The notes under the pieces were generated by a model. It saw only the letters and a list, made by a program, of their open reading frames with translations. It was not told the DNA's origin and ran no database searches. From assembly GCF_900102465.1 (NCBI RefSeq), contig NZ_FNBW01000016.1, positions 1-64,000 of the forward strand: a stretch of 64,000 nt of DNA, written 5' to 3'. The position numbers and the translations under genes are program-made. Of the stretch, positions 27,352 to 35,542 are shown in pieces (the stretch's first letter is position 1; each line of letters starts with the position of its first letter). Origin of the DNA: Thalassobaculum litoreum DSM 18839. GTDB lineage: Bacteria; Pseudomonadota; Alphaproteobacteria; Thalassobaculales; Thalassobaculaceae.

Positions 27352-28202
27352 TGCAGAACGCTCCTACCGCTCACCCACATGGCCAGCGCCACGACGGGCA
27401 GAACCGTCATCATGCCGTCGACCCGGTCGAGAATGCCACCATGTCCGGGAATGAGACTGCCGGAGTCCTTCACCTTGAAGTGCCGTTTGACGGCGGATTC
27501 GAGCAGATCGCCGGCCTGGGCGATCAGGGCGATGCCGATCGCCAGCGGCACCAGGGCCGCCCCCCGCGCATCGGCATGCAGCAGCGTGAAGACGGCCGCC
27601 ACCAGCATCGAGCCGGCCATGCCGCCGGCCAGACCCGCCCAGGTCTTCGACGGGCTCACCTTGGGCATCAGCTTCGGGCCGCCGATGGTCCGGCCGGCCA
27701 CATAGGCGCCGATGTCGGTCGCCGCGACGCTGGCGATCACATAGATCACCGTCTCCAGCCCGAAATCGATATGCGAGCGCATCCAGACCAACGCCAGCGC
27801 CGGAAACACGGTGCCGATCACCGCGACACCGAGCCAGATCGGCCCGACCACCCGGAGCTGGCGGGCGAGGAGCACGGAAATCGGCACCGCCACCAGCGCG
27901 CAGGCCACACCGGCCGGCACATGAAAGAGCAGGGCCACCACGAAGGACACCAGCAGGGCGATCGCCAGCACCAGGCGCGTGCGGTGCCGGTCCGACGGGG
28001 CGGAGATCAGCGCGCCCCACTCCCAGGCCATCACCCCGGCGATGAACAGAATGCCGATGTCGAAGGCGGACCCGCCGGCCCAGATCAGCAGCCCGGCTGC
28101 CGGGACCAGAACCAGCGAGGACACGACACGCTTGCGCAGGTCGCCGGAACGGGCCGCGGAAACGGGTGCAGCCTCCCGTCCGTCGTCCTTGCCGGCCGTC
28201 AT
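27345..28202 (-). CDS. cdsA: Phosphatidate cytidylyltransferase
   Basis: CdsA converts phosphatidic acid and CTP to CDP-diacylglycerol for phospholipid synthesis. The 285-residue membrane protein has about eight hydrophobic segments and the C-terminal family signature with KVSPSKTWAGLAGGMAGS and VKDSGSLIPGHGGILDRVDG. The ATG at 28202 is preceded by GAGGGCGATCGT and lies 12 bases after uppS; upstream in-frame sequence belongs to uppS in another frame. The C-terminus overlaps dxr. Confidence 0.94.
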   Translation of the reverse strand: MTAGKDDGREAAPVSAARSGDLRKRVVSSLVLVPAAGLLIWAGGSAFDIGILFIAGVMAWEWGALISAPSDRHRTRLVLAIALLVSFVVALLFHVPAGVACALVAVPISVLLARQLRVVGPIWLGVAVIGTVFPALALVWMRSHIDFGLETVIYVIASVAATDIGAYVAGRTIGGPKLMPKVSPSKTWAGLAGGMAGSMLVAAVFTLLHADARGAALVPLAIGIALIAQAGDLLESAVKRHFKVKDSGSLIPGHGGILDRVDGMMTVLPVVALAMWVSGRSVLQW

Positions 28203-28213
28203 ACGATCGCCCT

Positions 28214-28954
28214 CTATCCTGTCGCCCGACCGTAGCGCCGGTCCCGGCGGGAGAAGTCCTCCAGCGCCTCGACCAGATGCGCCCGGTCGAAATCCGGCCA
28301 CAGAACGTCGGTGAACACGAGCTCGGCATAGGCGATCTGCCAGAGCAGGAAATTGGAGATCCGCCGCTCGCCGCTGGTGCGGATCAGCAGATCCGGATCC
28401 GGCAGCCCCCCGGTATCGAGGCAGGACTGGACGGTATCGTCGTCGATCTCCGCCGGCGACAGCGTCCCGGCCGCCACCGCCTCGGCGATGCGGCGCACCG
28501 CGTTGGTGATCTCGCCCCGGCTGCCGTAGCTGAGCGCGATGTTCAGGCACAGGCCGGTATTGTCGGCGGTGAGCTTCTCCGCATTGTCGATCAGCGCCAC
28601 GATGTCGGCGGACAGCCGGGCGCGATCGCCCAGCATGCGGATCCGGACGTTGTTCTTGTGAAGCTCGGCCACCTCGCGCCGCAGGTAGTAGCGCAGGATG
28701 TTCATCAGCTCCGACACCTCGTCCTGCGGCCGGCTCCAGTTCTCCGAGGAGAATCCGAACAGGGTCAGGTGGGTGATGCCGAGTTCCGGCGCGCAATCCA
28801 CCACCCGGCGAACCGCCTTCACGCCTTCGCGGTGACCGAAGGTACGCGGCATGCTCCGGGCGCGAGCCCAGCGGCCGTTGCCGTCCATGATGATGGCGAC
28901 ATGCAGGGGAGCGGCCGCCTCTCCGGCGCCGATGGAGGGTGCGGCATCCACCAT
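28214..28954 (-). CDS. uppS: Undecaprenyl diphosphate synthase
   Basis: UppS (cis-prenyltransferase) makes the C55 carrier lipid for peptidoglycan and lipopolysaccharide. The 246-residue protein carries LHVAIIMDGNGRWARARS with the catalytic aspartate, FGFSSENWSRPQDEV, and RTSGERRISNFLLWQIAYAE. Start and length are typical. The stop of frr lies 2 bases from its ATG on the upstream side, so it is in the rpsB-tsf-pyrH-frr transcription unit. Confidence 0.96.
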   Translation of the reverse strand: MVDAAPSIGAGEAAAPLHVAIIMDGNGRWARARSMPRTFGHREGVKAVRRVVDCAPELGITHLTLFGFSSENWSRPQDEVSELMNILRYYLRREVAELHKNNVRIRMLGDRARLSADIVALIDNAEKLTADNTGLCLNIALSYGSRGEITNAVRRIAEAVAAGTLSPAEIDDDTVQSCLDTGGLPDPDLLIRTSGERRISNFLLWQIAYAELVFTDVLWPDFDRAHLVEALEDFSRRDRRYGRATG

Positions 28955-28955
28955 C

Positions 28956-29513
28956 TCAGACCTGCATGATGTCCTTTTCCTTGGCCTCCAGCGCCTCGTC
29001 GATCGCCTTGACGTGGCTGTCGGTCAGCTCCTGGATCTCCTGCTCGTACAGATGACGGTCGTCCTGGCTGAGGTCGCCGTCCTTCTCCGCCTTCTTCAGC
29101 ATGTCCATGCCGTCGCGGCGCACGTTGCGCACGGCCACGCGGGCGTTCTCGGCATATTTCGCCGCGATGCGGCTGAGTTCCTTGCGGCGCTCCTCCGACA
29201 GATCGGGCAGCGGAATGCGGATGAGCTGGCCGTCCGACTGCGGGTTCAGGCCGAGATCGCTGTCGCGAATCGCCTTCTCCACCGCCTTGCTCATGCCGCG
29301 GTCCCAGACCTGCACCGACAGCATCCGGGGTTCCGGAACGCTGACCGTGCCGACCTGGTTGATCGGCATCTTCGCGCCATAGGCGTCGACCATGATCGGA
29401 TCCAGCAGGCTGACCGACGCCCGTCCGGTCCGCAGGCCGCCGAACTCGCTCTTCAGAGAGGTTACGGCGCCATCCATGCGGCGCTGGATATCGTCGAGAT
29501 CGGGTTCCGCCAT
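28956..29513 (-). CDS. frr: Ribosome recycling factor
   Basis: Frr releases the post-termination ribosome together with EF-G. The 185-residue three-helix-bundle/beta protein has [40 protein letters not shown] and [19 protein letters not shown], all diagnostic. It is 6 bases downstream of pyrH and 1 base upstream of uppS, the classic order tsf-pyrH-frr-uppS. Confidence 0.97.
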   Translation of the reverse strand: MAEPDLDDIQRRMDGAVTSLKSEFGGLRTGRASVSLLDPIMVDAYGAKMPINQVGTVSVPEPRMLSVQVWDRGMSKAVEKAIRDSDLGLNPQSDGQLIRIPLPDLSEERRKELSRIAAKYAENARVAVRNVRRDGMDMLKKAEKDGDLSQDDRHLYEQEIQELTDSHVKAIDEALEAKEKDIMQV

Positions 29514-29519
29514 CTTCTG

Positions 29520-30281
29520 CTACTCCGTAATGATCGTATACCGGCCCCTGGCGTGGACCACCTCGGCGAAGGCCCCGTTATTGTGGATGGAAAAGACCAG
29601 GATCGGAATCTCGTTCTCACGGGCGAGCGAGATCGCCGAGGCATCCATCACCTTCAGGTCGCGCGTCAGCACATCCATATAGCTCAGCCGCTCGTAGCGC
29701 GTCGCCGTCGGAACCTTCATCGGGTCGGCATCATAGACGCCATCGACCTTGGTCGCCTTCAGCAGCGCGTCGCAGCCCATCTCCGACGCGCGCAGGGCGG
29801 CGGCGGTGTCTGTCGTGAAGAACGGGTTGCCCGTGCCGGCGGCGAAGATCACCACCCGGCCCTTCTCCATGTGGCGCATGGCGCGGCGGCGGATATAGGG
29901 CTCGCAGACCGCGGCGATCGGCAGGGCAGACAGCACCCGGGTCTGGATGTTGCGGCGCTCCAGGGCGCTCTGCATGGCCAGTGAGTTCATCACCGTGGCC
30001 AGCATGCCCATGTAGTCGCCCGTGGCCCGCTCCATGCCGGCGGCCGCCGCGGAGATGCCGCGGAAGATGTTGCCGCCGCCGATGACGAGGCAGACCTCGG
30101 TGCCGGCCTTGGAGACCGACTCGATCTCGCCGGCCACCCGGTCGACCATTTCCGGGTCGATTCCGTAAGCGAGGCCCCCCATGAGGGCCTCGCCCGAGAT
30201 TTTCAGCAGGACGCGCTTGTAGACGGGACCCTGGCCGTCGGCTTGATTGCCGGCCGTCTCCCCGCTTCCGTCCTCCGCCAT
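29520..30281 (-). CDS. pyrH: UMP kinase
   Basis: PyrH phosphorylates UMP to UDP in pyrimidine nucleotide synthesis and is a hexameric amino-acid-kinase-fold enzyme. The sequence shows [35 protein letters not shown], and [20 protein letters not shown]. The 253-residue length includes about 20 extra N-terminal residues ([19 protein letters not shown]) before the conserved fold; no nearer in-frame ATG lies before YKRVLL. It lies 30 bases after tsf. Confidence 0.96.
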   Translation of the reverse strand: MAEDGSGETAGNQADGQGPVYKRVLLKISGEALMGGLAYGIDPEMVDRVAGEIESVSKAGTEVCLVIGGGNIFRGISAAAAGMERATGDYMGMLATVMNSLAMQSALERRNIQTRVLSALPIAAVCEPYIRRRAMRHMEKGRVVIFAAGTGNPFFTTDTAAALRASEMGCDALLKATKVDGVYDADPMKVPTATRYERLSYMDVLTRDLKVMDASAISLARENEIPILVFSIHNNGAFAEVVHARGRYTIITE

Positions 30282-30311
30282 GCGTCTCTCCTTGCCGCTA
30301 TGGCGTTCGGG

Positions 30312-31235
30312 TCAGTGAGCGAGCGTTGCCGCGACCTCGGCCGCGAAGTCGCTTTCCTCGCGCTCGATACCCTCACCCAGCTGAACACGGGCGAACCCGG
30401 TCAGCGTCACCGGCGCGCCGACGGTCTTAGCGGCGTTCTCGACGACCTTCGAGATGCGGGTCTCGCCATCGACCACGAAGGTCTGCTCGAGCAGGACGAC
30501 CTCCTGGTAGAACTTGCGCAGACGGCCCTCGATCATCTTGGCGATGATCTCGTCGGTCTTGCCGCTGTCGCGGGCCTGCTCGATCAGCACCGCGCGCTCG
30601 CGCTCGATGGCGGCCGGATCCAGGTCGTCGGTCGACAGGCTCTGCGGCGCCGCGGCGGCCACGTGCATGGCGATCTGCTTGCCAAGCTCGTTCAGCTTGT
30701 CCTTGTCGCCGGTCGACTCCAGCGCGACCAGCACGCCGATCTTGCCGAGGCCCGGCTGGACCGCGTTGTGGACATACGGGACGACCACACCGTCGGTCAC
30801 CGACAGCACCCGCGCGCGGCGCAGGGACATGTTCTCGCCGATGGTGGCGATGTTGTGGGTCAGCTGCTCCTCGACGGTGCGGCCCGTCTCCGGATAGGCG
30901 ATGCCCTTCAGGGTCTCGATGTTCTCGCCATGCGCCAGCGCCAGCTTCGTCACGGTCTCGACGAAGTTCTGGAAGGTGTCGTTGCGCGCCACGAAGTCGG
31001 TCTCGGAGTTGACCTCCATGACCGCCCCCTTGGTGCCGTCGACGGCGGCGCCGACCAGGCCCTCAGCCGCCACGCGGCCGGACTTCTTCGCCGCCGCGGC
31101 CAGACCCTTGGTGCGCAGCCAGTCCACCGCCGCGTCGAGATCGCCGTCGGTCTCGGTCAGGGCCTTCTTGCAATCCATCATGCCTGCGCCGGACTTCTCG
31201 CGCAGTTCTTTCACCAGAGCAGCCGTGACAGCCAT
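30312..31235 (-). CDS. tsf: Elongation factor Ts
   Basis: EF-Ts exchanges GDP for GTP on EF-Tu. The 307-residue protein opens with the UBA-like [21 protein letters not shown], followed by [20 protein letters not shown], the EF-Tu contact region, and the two core subdomains. The ATG at 31235 follows a GAGGATTTAACC ribosome-binding site. It is downstream of rpsB with a 112-base gap that contains a small hairpin. Confidence 0.97.
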   Translation of the reverse strand: MAVTAALVKELREKSGAGMMDCKKALTETDGDLDAAVDWLRTKGLAAAAKKSGRVAAEGLVGAAVDGTKGAVMEVNSETDFVARNDTFQNFVETVTKLALAHGENIETLKGIAYPETGRTVEEQLTHNIATIGENMSLRRARVLSVTDGVVVPYVHNAVQPGLGKIGVLVALESTGDKDKLNELGKQIAMHVAAAAPQSLSTDDLDPAAIERERAVLIEQARDSGKTDEIIAKMIEGRLRKFYQEVVLLEQTFVVDGETRISKVVENAAKTVGAPVTLTGFARVQLGEGIEREESDFAAEVAATLAH

Positions 31236-31266
31236 GGTTAAATCCTCGTCGCTGGTAAGGTTCCAC

Positions 31267-31291
31267 GGCGGCGACCCTGGTGGCCGCCGCC
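31267..31291 (-). promoter_or_regulatory. Hairpin in the rpsB-tsf intergenic region
   Basis: GGCGGCG (31267-31273) and CGCCGCC (31285-31291) can pair across an 11-base loop between rpsB and tsf. It may partly attenuate read-through and so set the S2/EF-Ts ratio. No T-run is visible. Confidence 0.3.
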
Positions 31292-31347
31292 TCGACTATG
31301 CCGTTGTCTTCTGCCGCGCCGGACGGAGCCGGGCGACGGTCGTCGGG

Positions 31348-32184
31348 TCAGGCGCCGGCCGGCTGCTCGGCCGGCTTCTCAGCGGGCGTCTCGGCGGCGG
31401 GCTGTTCGGCCGGCTCGGAAGCCTCGGCCTCAGCCGCGAGCGCCGGCTCGATCGGTGCCTCGGTGCTCTCGCCCACATCGCCGCCGGAGGCCATCGCCTC
31501 GGCCTGGATGCCGCCGATCACGGCCCGGCCCATCAGTTCGGTGTAGAGCGCGATGGCGCGCATGGCGTCGTCATTGCCCGGGACCGGGTAGGTGACGCCG
31601 TCGGGATCGCAGTTGCTGTCCAGGATGGCCACGACCGGAATGCCCAGGGTGTTGGCTTCCTGAATGGCCAGCGACTCCTTGTTGGTGTCGATCACCACCA
31701 TGATGTCCGGCAGGCCGCCCATTTCCTTGATGCCGCCCAGCGCGCGCTCCAGCTTGTCGCGCTCGCGGGTCAGGCCCAGGGTCTCCTTCTTGGTCAGGCC
31801 GCCGACGCCGGCGTCCAGACGCTCCTCCAGCTCCCGCAGGCGCCGGATCGAGTTGGAGATGGTCTTCCAGTTGGTCAGCATGCCGCCGAGCCAGCGGTGG
31901 TTGACGTAGTACTGTCCGGACTGCTTCGCCGCCTCGGCGATCATGTCGGCCGCCTGGCGCTTGGTGCCGACGAACAGCACGCGGCCATTGTTGGCGACAA
32001 CGTCGCGCACGGCCTCGAGGGCACGATGCAGCAGCGGAACGGTCTGGCGCAGATCGAGAATATGGACGTTGTTGCGCACACCGAAGATGTACGGCTCCAT
32101 CTTCGGGTTCCAGCGGCGGGTGTGGTGGCCGAAATGGACACCGGCCTCAAGCAGCTGGCGCATGGTAAAGGTAGGGACGGTCAT
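31348..32184 (-). CDS. rpsB: 30S ribosomal protein S2
   Basis: S2 joins the small subunit late in assembly and bridges to S1. The 278-residue protein has [59 protein letters not shown] and [20 protein letters not shown]. The ATG at 32184 is chosen for its GAGGAAAG Shine-Dalgarno and the family start; upstream in-frame sequence has no homology. The last 40 residues form an acidic alanine/glutamate/proline tail with AEQPA repeats, seen in variable form in Alphaproteobacteria. It heads the long minus-strand cluster 17404-32184. Confidence 0.97.
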   Translation of the reverse strand: MTVPTFTMRQLLEAGVHFGHHTRRWNPKMEPYIFGVRNNVHILDLRQTVPLLHRALEAVRDVVANNGRVLFVGTKRQAADMIAEAAKQSGQYYVNHRWLGGMLTNWKTISNSIRRLRELEERLDAGVGGLTKKETLGLTRERDKLERALGGIKEMGGLPDIMVVIDTNKESLAIQEANTLGIPVVAILDSNCDPDGVTYPVPGNDDAMRAIALYTELMGRAVIGGIQAEAMASGGDVGESTEAPIEPALAAEAEASEPAEQPAAETPAEKPAEQPAGA

Positions 32185-32344
32185 GTCTTTCCTCGGGTTT
32201 TCCGGTTCAACCTCCACGAGCGATAGCCGAGACACGGTCTCGACACCGGAGCGGGCCGTCCGATCCGGCGGAAACCGGGCTCGGGGGAACGCGTGCTCGT
32301 GTGCGGATTTAAGCGGCCGTTTCTCTACAGGCTGCAGGCCGGTT

Positions 32345-32716
32345 TTGCAAGGACGCAAAGCGGCGATTTCCGCGGCTCTCTCCCTGGCCGCCGGTCTGTT
32401 CTGTGCCGCCGGTTCCGCCAGTGCCGACCCGCTGGGCGACCGGATCGCCGAATCCCTGTGCTATCCGCCGAGTGCCGAGCGCATGGCCCTGGCACCGGAA
32501 GACCGGGCCCGCCTGCTCGCCGCACCGCCGGTCACGGGCGACTACCGGGACATCCAGGGCAGCGAGTCCCGGGCCTGGTTCGAGGTGCTGCCCGACGGCA
32601 CAGCACGCTGCCGGACTCCGGCGAATTCGGCCATGACCGTGACTTTCTGCGCCGCCGTGACCCTGGAGGCCGACGCCCTGCGCCGGGCCGAGCGGCGGCT
32701 ATGTAAATTTCCCTAA
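32345..32716 (+). CDS. Small secreted cysteine-containing protein, unknown function, TTG start
   Basis: The frame encodes a signal peptide ([20 protein letters not shown] with a cleavage site near GSASA|D) and about 95 mature residues. I do not recognise the family. Mature cysteines lie in [35 protein letters not shown] and RRLCKFP, four in all, compatible with two disulfides in the periplasm. Third codon positions are strongly G/C. No in-frame ATG or GTG lies before the signal peptide; TTG at 32345 has AGG 6 bases upstream and is the only sensible start. It is divergent from rpsB and 51 bases upstream of the PAS-protein gene. An arrangement with a start further upstream is unlikely because the frame there is antisense to rpsB. 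Confidence 0.6.
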   Translation: MQGRKAAISAALSLAAGLFCAAGSASADPLGDRIAESLCYPPSAERMALAPEDRARLLAAPPVTGDYRDIQGSESRAWFEVLPDGTARCRTPANSAMTVTFCAAVTLEADALRRAERRLCKFP

Positions 32717-32767
32717 TTAAAGTATGTAGGTTGCGGGGAATTGGCCCGGGCCTAAGGGGACCACCGG

Positions 32768-33253
32768 ATGCAGGATGTGATGATCTCACGCGCGCTGACG
32801 TCTGCGCGCATGCGATCGCCTCTGGTGCGCGAGGCCTATGCCTACTGGGCCGGCAAGAAGCGCGGTGATCTTCTCCCGGCCCGCGCCGATGTCGATCCGG
32901 TGGATATCCCCCGCATCCTGCCGCACATCTCCCTGGTGGAGCGCGAGGCGGAGACCGGCCGCTACCGCTACCGGCTGTTCGGCTCCGCCCTGGTGGACAT
33001 CCTGGGCAAGGAGCCGACGGGCAAGTACCTGGACGAGATCTATCCGGATTTCGAGCTGAGCGAGAGCCGGCGCTACCGCGACCAGGTCTTCGAGATGGGC
33101 AAGCCGAGCCATCGCATCGGCCGCCCGTCCCTGCGGTTTCCCAAGGATTTCGTGACGGTGGAGAGGCTCTACCTGCCGCTGGCCGAAAACGGCCGCCGGG
33201 TCGACATGGTCATGGGCGTGCTGGTCTTCAGCATGGACTCGCTGGAGGGGTGA
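32768..33253 (+). CDS. PAS-fold protein (PAS_5 type), single domain
   Basis: The 161-residue protein matches the short PAS_5-like proteins common in Rhodospirillales. Features are REAYAYWAGKKRGDLLPARA, VDIPRILPHISLVEREAETG, YRLFGSALVDILGKEPTGKY and a terminal VDMVMGVLVFSMDSL strand. No kinase, cyclase or DNA-binding domain is attached, so it is probably a small-ligand or redox sensor acting through a partner. The ATG follows AAGGGGACCACCGG. The small intergenic space carries a GGCCCGGGCC palindrome at 32743-32752. Confidence 0.8.
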   Translation: MQDVMISRALTSARMRSPLVREAYAYWAGKKRGDLLPARADVDPVDIPRILPHISLVEREAETGRYRYRLFGSALVDILGKEPTGKYLDEIYPDFELSESRRYRDQVFEMGKPSHRIGRPSLRFPKDFVTVERLYLPLAENGRRVDMVMGVLVFSMDSLEG

Positions 33254-33283
33254 AGTAGGGCGGAAAGCGGCTCTCTCCCTTAA

Positions 33284-33404
33284 TCTCCCCGGCTTTCAGC
33301 CGGGGCCCAGAGCAAAGCTTGCTGGAACGGTCGGGAAAAACTCGGAGCTGCTCCAGCACGCCGCCCCCTCGGTCCCGGCACAGGGCCGGGAAGACGAGTA
33401 TGAG
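33284..33404. repeat. REP/BIME-like intergenic repeat, copy 3
   Basis: TCTCCCCGGCTTTCAGCCGG followed by GGCCCAGAGC (33284-33313) and GGTCCCGGCACAGGGCCGGG followed by AAGACGAG (from 33371) repeat the two modules of copy 1 in the same order with almost the same spacing. It fills the gap between the convergent PAS and M81 genes. Confidence 0.65.
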
Positions 33405-33421
33405 CAATGGAGCCCGGATCC

Positions 33422-34951
33422 CTAAACCGGCGGCGTCCAGGTGGTCTCCGGATCGAGCGGGTAGACCGGGCGCGGCAGGCCCTTCCAGTCGAAATTCGCC
33501 AGGTTCGGCGAGGTCAGGCCCGGCACGTCCACCTCGATGATCCGCTCCGGCGGGAACAGGTGCTGGAAACCGGCGCGGAAATGGCCCCGAGACTTCACTA
33601 CGATGGAGCGCGCGCCGACCACGTCCAGCCCCAGCTCCTCGATGAAGTCGGTGGACAGGCACTGCTGGCGCTTGGTGATGACGATCAGCGTGATTCCGTC
33701 CAGCGCCAGGATCGCGGTGTCGCCCAGGCTGACGCTCTTGCCCGCGACCATGCCGTGGCGGCCGACGAACTCGCCGTCATGCAGGCGCACGACCCGGGCG
33801 TCCCACTCCAGCGGGTCGGAGTAGTTCGCCGTCTCCTGCGTGTTCATCCTGGCCCGGAAGGTGCCGCCCTCGCCCGCCGCCTGGGCCTGCTCGACCAGGG
33901 CCGGGTCGTAGAACACCGCGAAGACCGCGCCATGCACGCCGGCCTCCAGAAAGGCCTTCAGGATATAGGTGGTGTTGCCGCGCCCGCCGCCGCCGGGATT
34001 GTCGGCCGGATCGGCGAAGAGCAGCGACGGCAGCACCGCGTCGGCACCGACCGCCTTGGCCTTCGCCACCGCCGCGTCCAGCGCCATCATGTTGGTCTGA
34101 TAGCGCTCATGCTCGGCCCAGCCGGCCTTGGCGAGCTCGATCGCCAGGGCCTTGGCGTGCTCCGGGTCGTTGCGGGTGGTGACGATCACCGTCATGCCGT
34201 TCTTCGGGGTGTCGGCGAAGGCGAAGCCGGAGACGATGGAGATGTTCATCACCCGGTCGTCCAGCTTGGTCTGGCCCAGGCGGATCAGGTCGCCGTAAGG
34301 ATGTCCCTCGGCGGTGAGCTGGGTCACGGACGGCGCCACCAGCGGCAGACGCACCCGGTAGGCGGTCGGCTTGACCCCGGTGGTCAGCATCTCGTCCATC
34401 AGGGTCGCCGCCTCCGCGCCCCGCTCGTAGATATCCACATGCGGATTCTCGCGGTAGCCGATCAGGATGTCCGCACTGTCCATCATCACCTCGGAGATGT
34501 TGCAGTGCAGATCCAGGCTCGCCACCACGGCCACGGCCGGCCCGACGCAGCGCCGGACGAGCGCGAAGACCTCGCCGTCCGGGTCGTGGGTATGGGTCGC
34601 CGTCGCCCCGCCATGCTCGGCGATATAGACGCCGTCGAGTGTGCCGGCCGCCTTCAGGCCCGCCTCGAACTCGGCGAGCAGTTCGTTGAAGAACCCCTCC
34701 TCCACCGGTCCGGCCGGCTGCGAGGCGGCATGGGTGACCGGCACCGGCTCCCAGCCGTCCACGCCGTATTTCTCGTCCATCACCGCATAGAAGCCGCGGA
34801 TGCCGTTATAGAGCGGCGACGGCTCCTTGCGCGCCAGCTCGGTGATTTCCGCCCCCCGGTAATACCCGCGCTGCTCGAAGTCCCAGCGCTTGCACGGCGG
34901 CGCGAAGGCGTTGCTTTCCAGCGAGAAACCGAGAATGGCGATGCGTTTCAT
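33422..34951 (-). CDS. M81-family metallopeptidase (MlrC/microcystinase-C-like)
   Basis: This 509-residue protein belongs to the M81 group, whose founder MlrC hydrolyses linearised microcystin; most members act on unknown small peptides or amides. Visible motifs are ILGFSLESNAFAPP, YIAEHGGATATHTHDPDGE with putative metal ligands, VASLDLHCNISEVMMDSADI, and TDFIEELGLDVVGARSIVVK at the C-terminus. The ATG at 34951 (MKRIAILGF) is used, preceded by AAGGGACTATC. It stands alone between two convergent/divergent neighbours and shows no signal peptide, so it is cytoplasmic. Hydrolysis of a toxin is not implied. Confidence 0.85.
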   Translation of the reverse strand: MKRIAILGFSLESNAFAPPCKRWDFEQRGYYRGAEITELARKEPSPLYNGIRGFYAVMDEKYGVDGWEPVPVTHAASQPAGPVEEGFFNELLAEFEAGLKAAGTLDGVYIAEHGGATATHTHDPDGEVFALVRRCVGPAVAVVASLDLHCNISEVMMDSADILIGYRENPHVDIYERGAEAATLMDEMLTTGVKPTAYRVRLPLVAPSVTQLTAEGHPYGDLIRLGQTKLDDRVMNISIVSGFAFADTPKNGMTVIVTTRNDPEHAKALAIELAKAGWAEHERYQTNMMALDAAVAKAKAVGADAVLPSLLFADPADNPGGGGRGNTTYILKAFLEAGVHGAVFAVFYDPALVEQAQAAGEGGTFRARMNTQETANYSDPLEWDARVVRLHDGEFVGRHGMVAGKSVSLGDTAILALDGITLIVITKRQQCLSTDFIEELGLDVVGARSIVVKSRGHFRAGFQHLFPPERIIEVDVPGLTSPNLANFDWKGLPRPVYPLDPETTWTPPV

Positions 34952-35062
34952 GATAGTCCCTTGAGTGCGTGGAGTCGGCGACCGCGCCGTCGCGGCGCAC
35001 ACTGACCGCCGAAATCCGATCCGCTATAGAGAGCAGCCGGACAGCGAGCGGAAGCGATCAGC

Positions 35063-35542
35063 ATGACGGACATCATTCACCGAAATGCCGTGAGGGCAAT
35101 CCTCCTAACGCCCGAAGCGGCGGTTCTTCTGATGCGGATCAGGCTGCCCGGCCGGCCGGTCTTCTGGATCGCGCCCGGCGGCGGGATCGAAGGCGACGAA
35201 CCGCCGGACACTGCCCTGCGGCGCGAGTTGCAGGAGGAAGTGGGGCTGTCCGCCTTCGAGCCGGGCCCGCTGCTCTGGCGTCGCCGGCACACCTTCAGCG
35301 TCGGCGCGAAGCGCTACTGCCAGACCGAGGCGTATTACGCGGTGCACACGCCCCGCTTCGAGCCGGCGATGTCCGACGCCGTGGAAGCGACCGTGCTGGA
35401 TGCCTTCCAATGGTGGTCGCTGGACGGTCTCCACCGACTGACCGACCCGGTGGCTCCCAGAACTCTGGCGACGATCGTCGACCGGTACCTGCGCCACGGC
35501 CCTCCGCAAGGGCCGCTGTCTCTCGATGTGGAAACCGACTAG
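35063..35542 (+). CDS. Nudix hydrolase
   Basis: A 159-residue Nudix protein that hydrolyses a nucleoside diphosphate linked to another moiety. The Nudix box is complete: GGIEGDEPPDTALRRELQEE followed by VGL, matching Gx5Ex7REUxEExGU at about residues 43-65. Specificity is not readable; the position beside dnaE could suggest nucleotide-pool cleaning, as for MutT, but the sequence does not prove that. Its stop codon and that of the convergent dnaE share the tetranucleotide CTAG. Confidence 0.88.
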   Translation: MTDIIHRNAVRAILLTPEAAVLLMRIRLPGRPVFWIAPGGGIEGDEPPDTALRRELQEEVGLSAFEPGPLLWRRRHTFSVGAKRYCQTEAYYAVHTPRFEPAMSDAVEATVLDAFQWWSLDGLHRLTDPVAPRTLATIVDRYLRHGPPQGPLSLDVETD

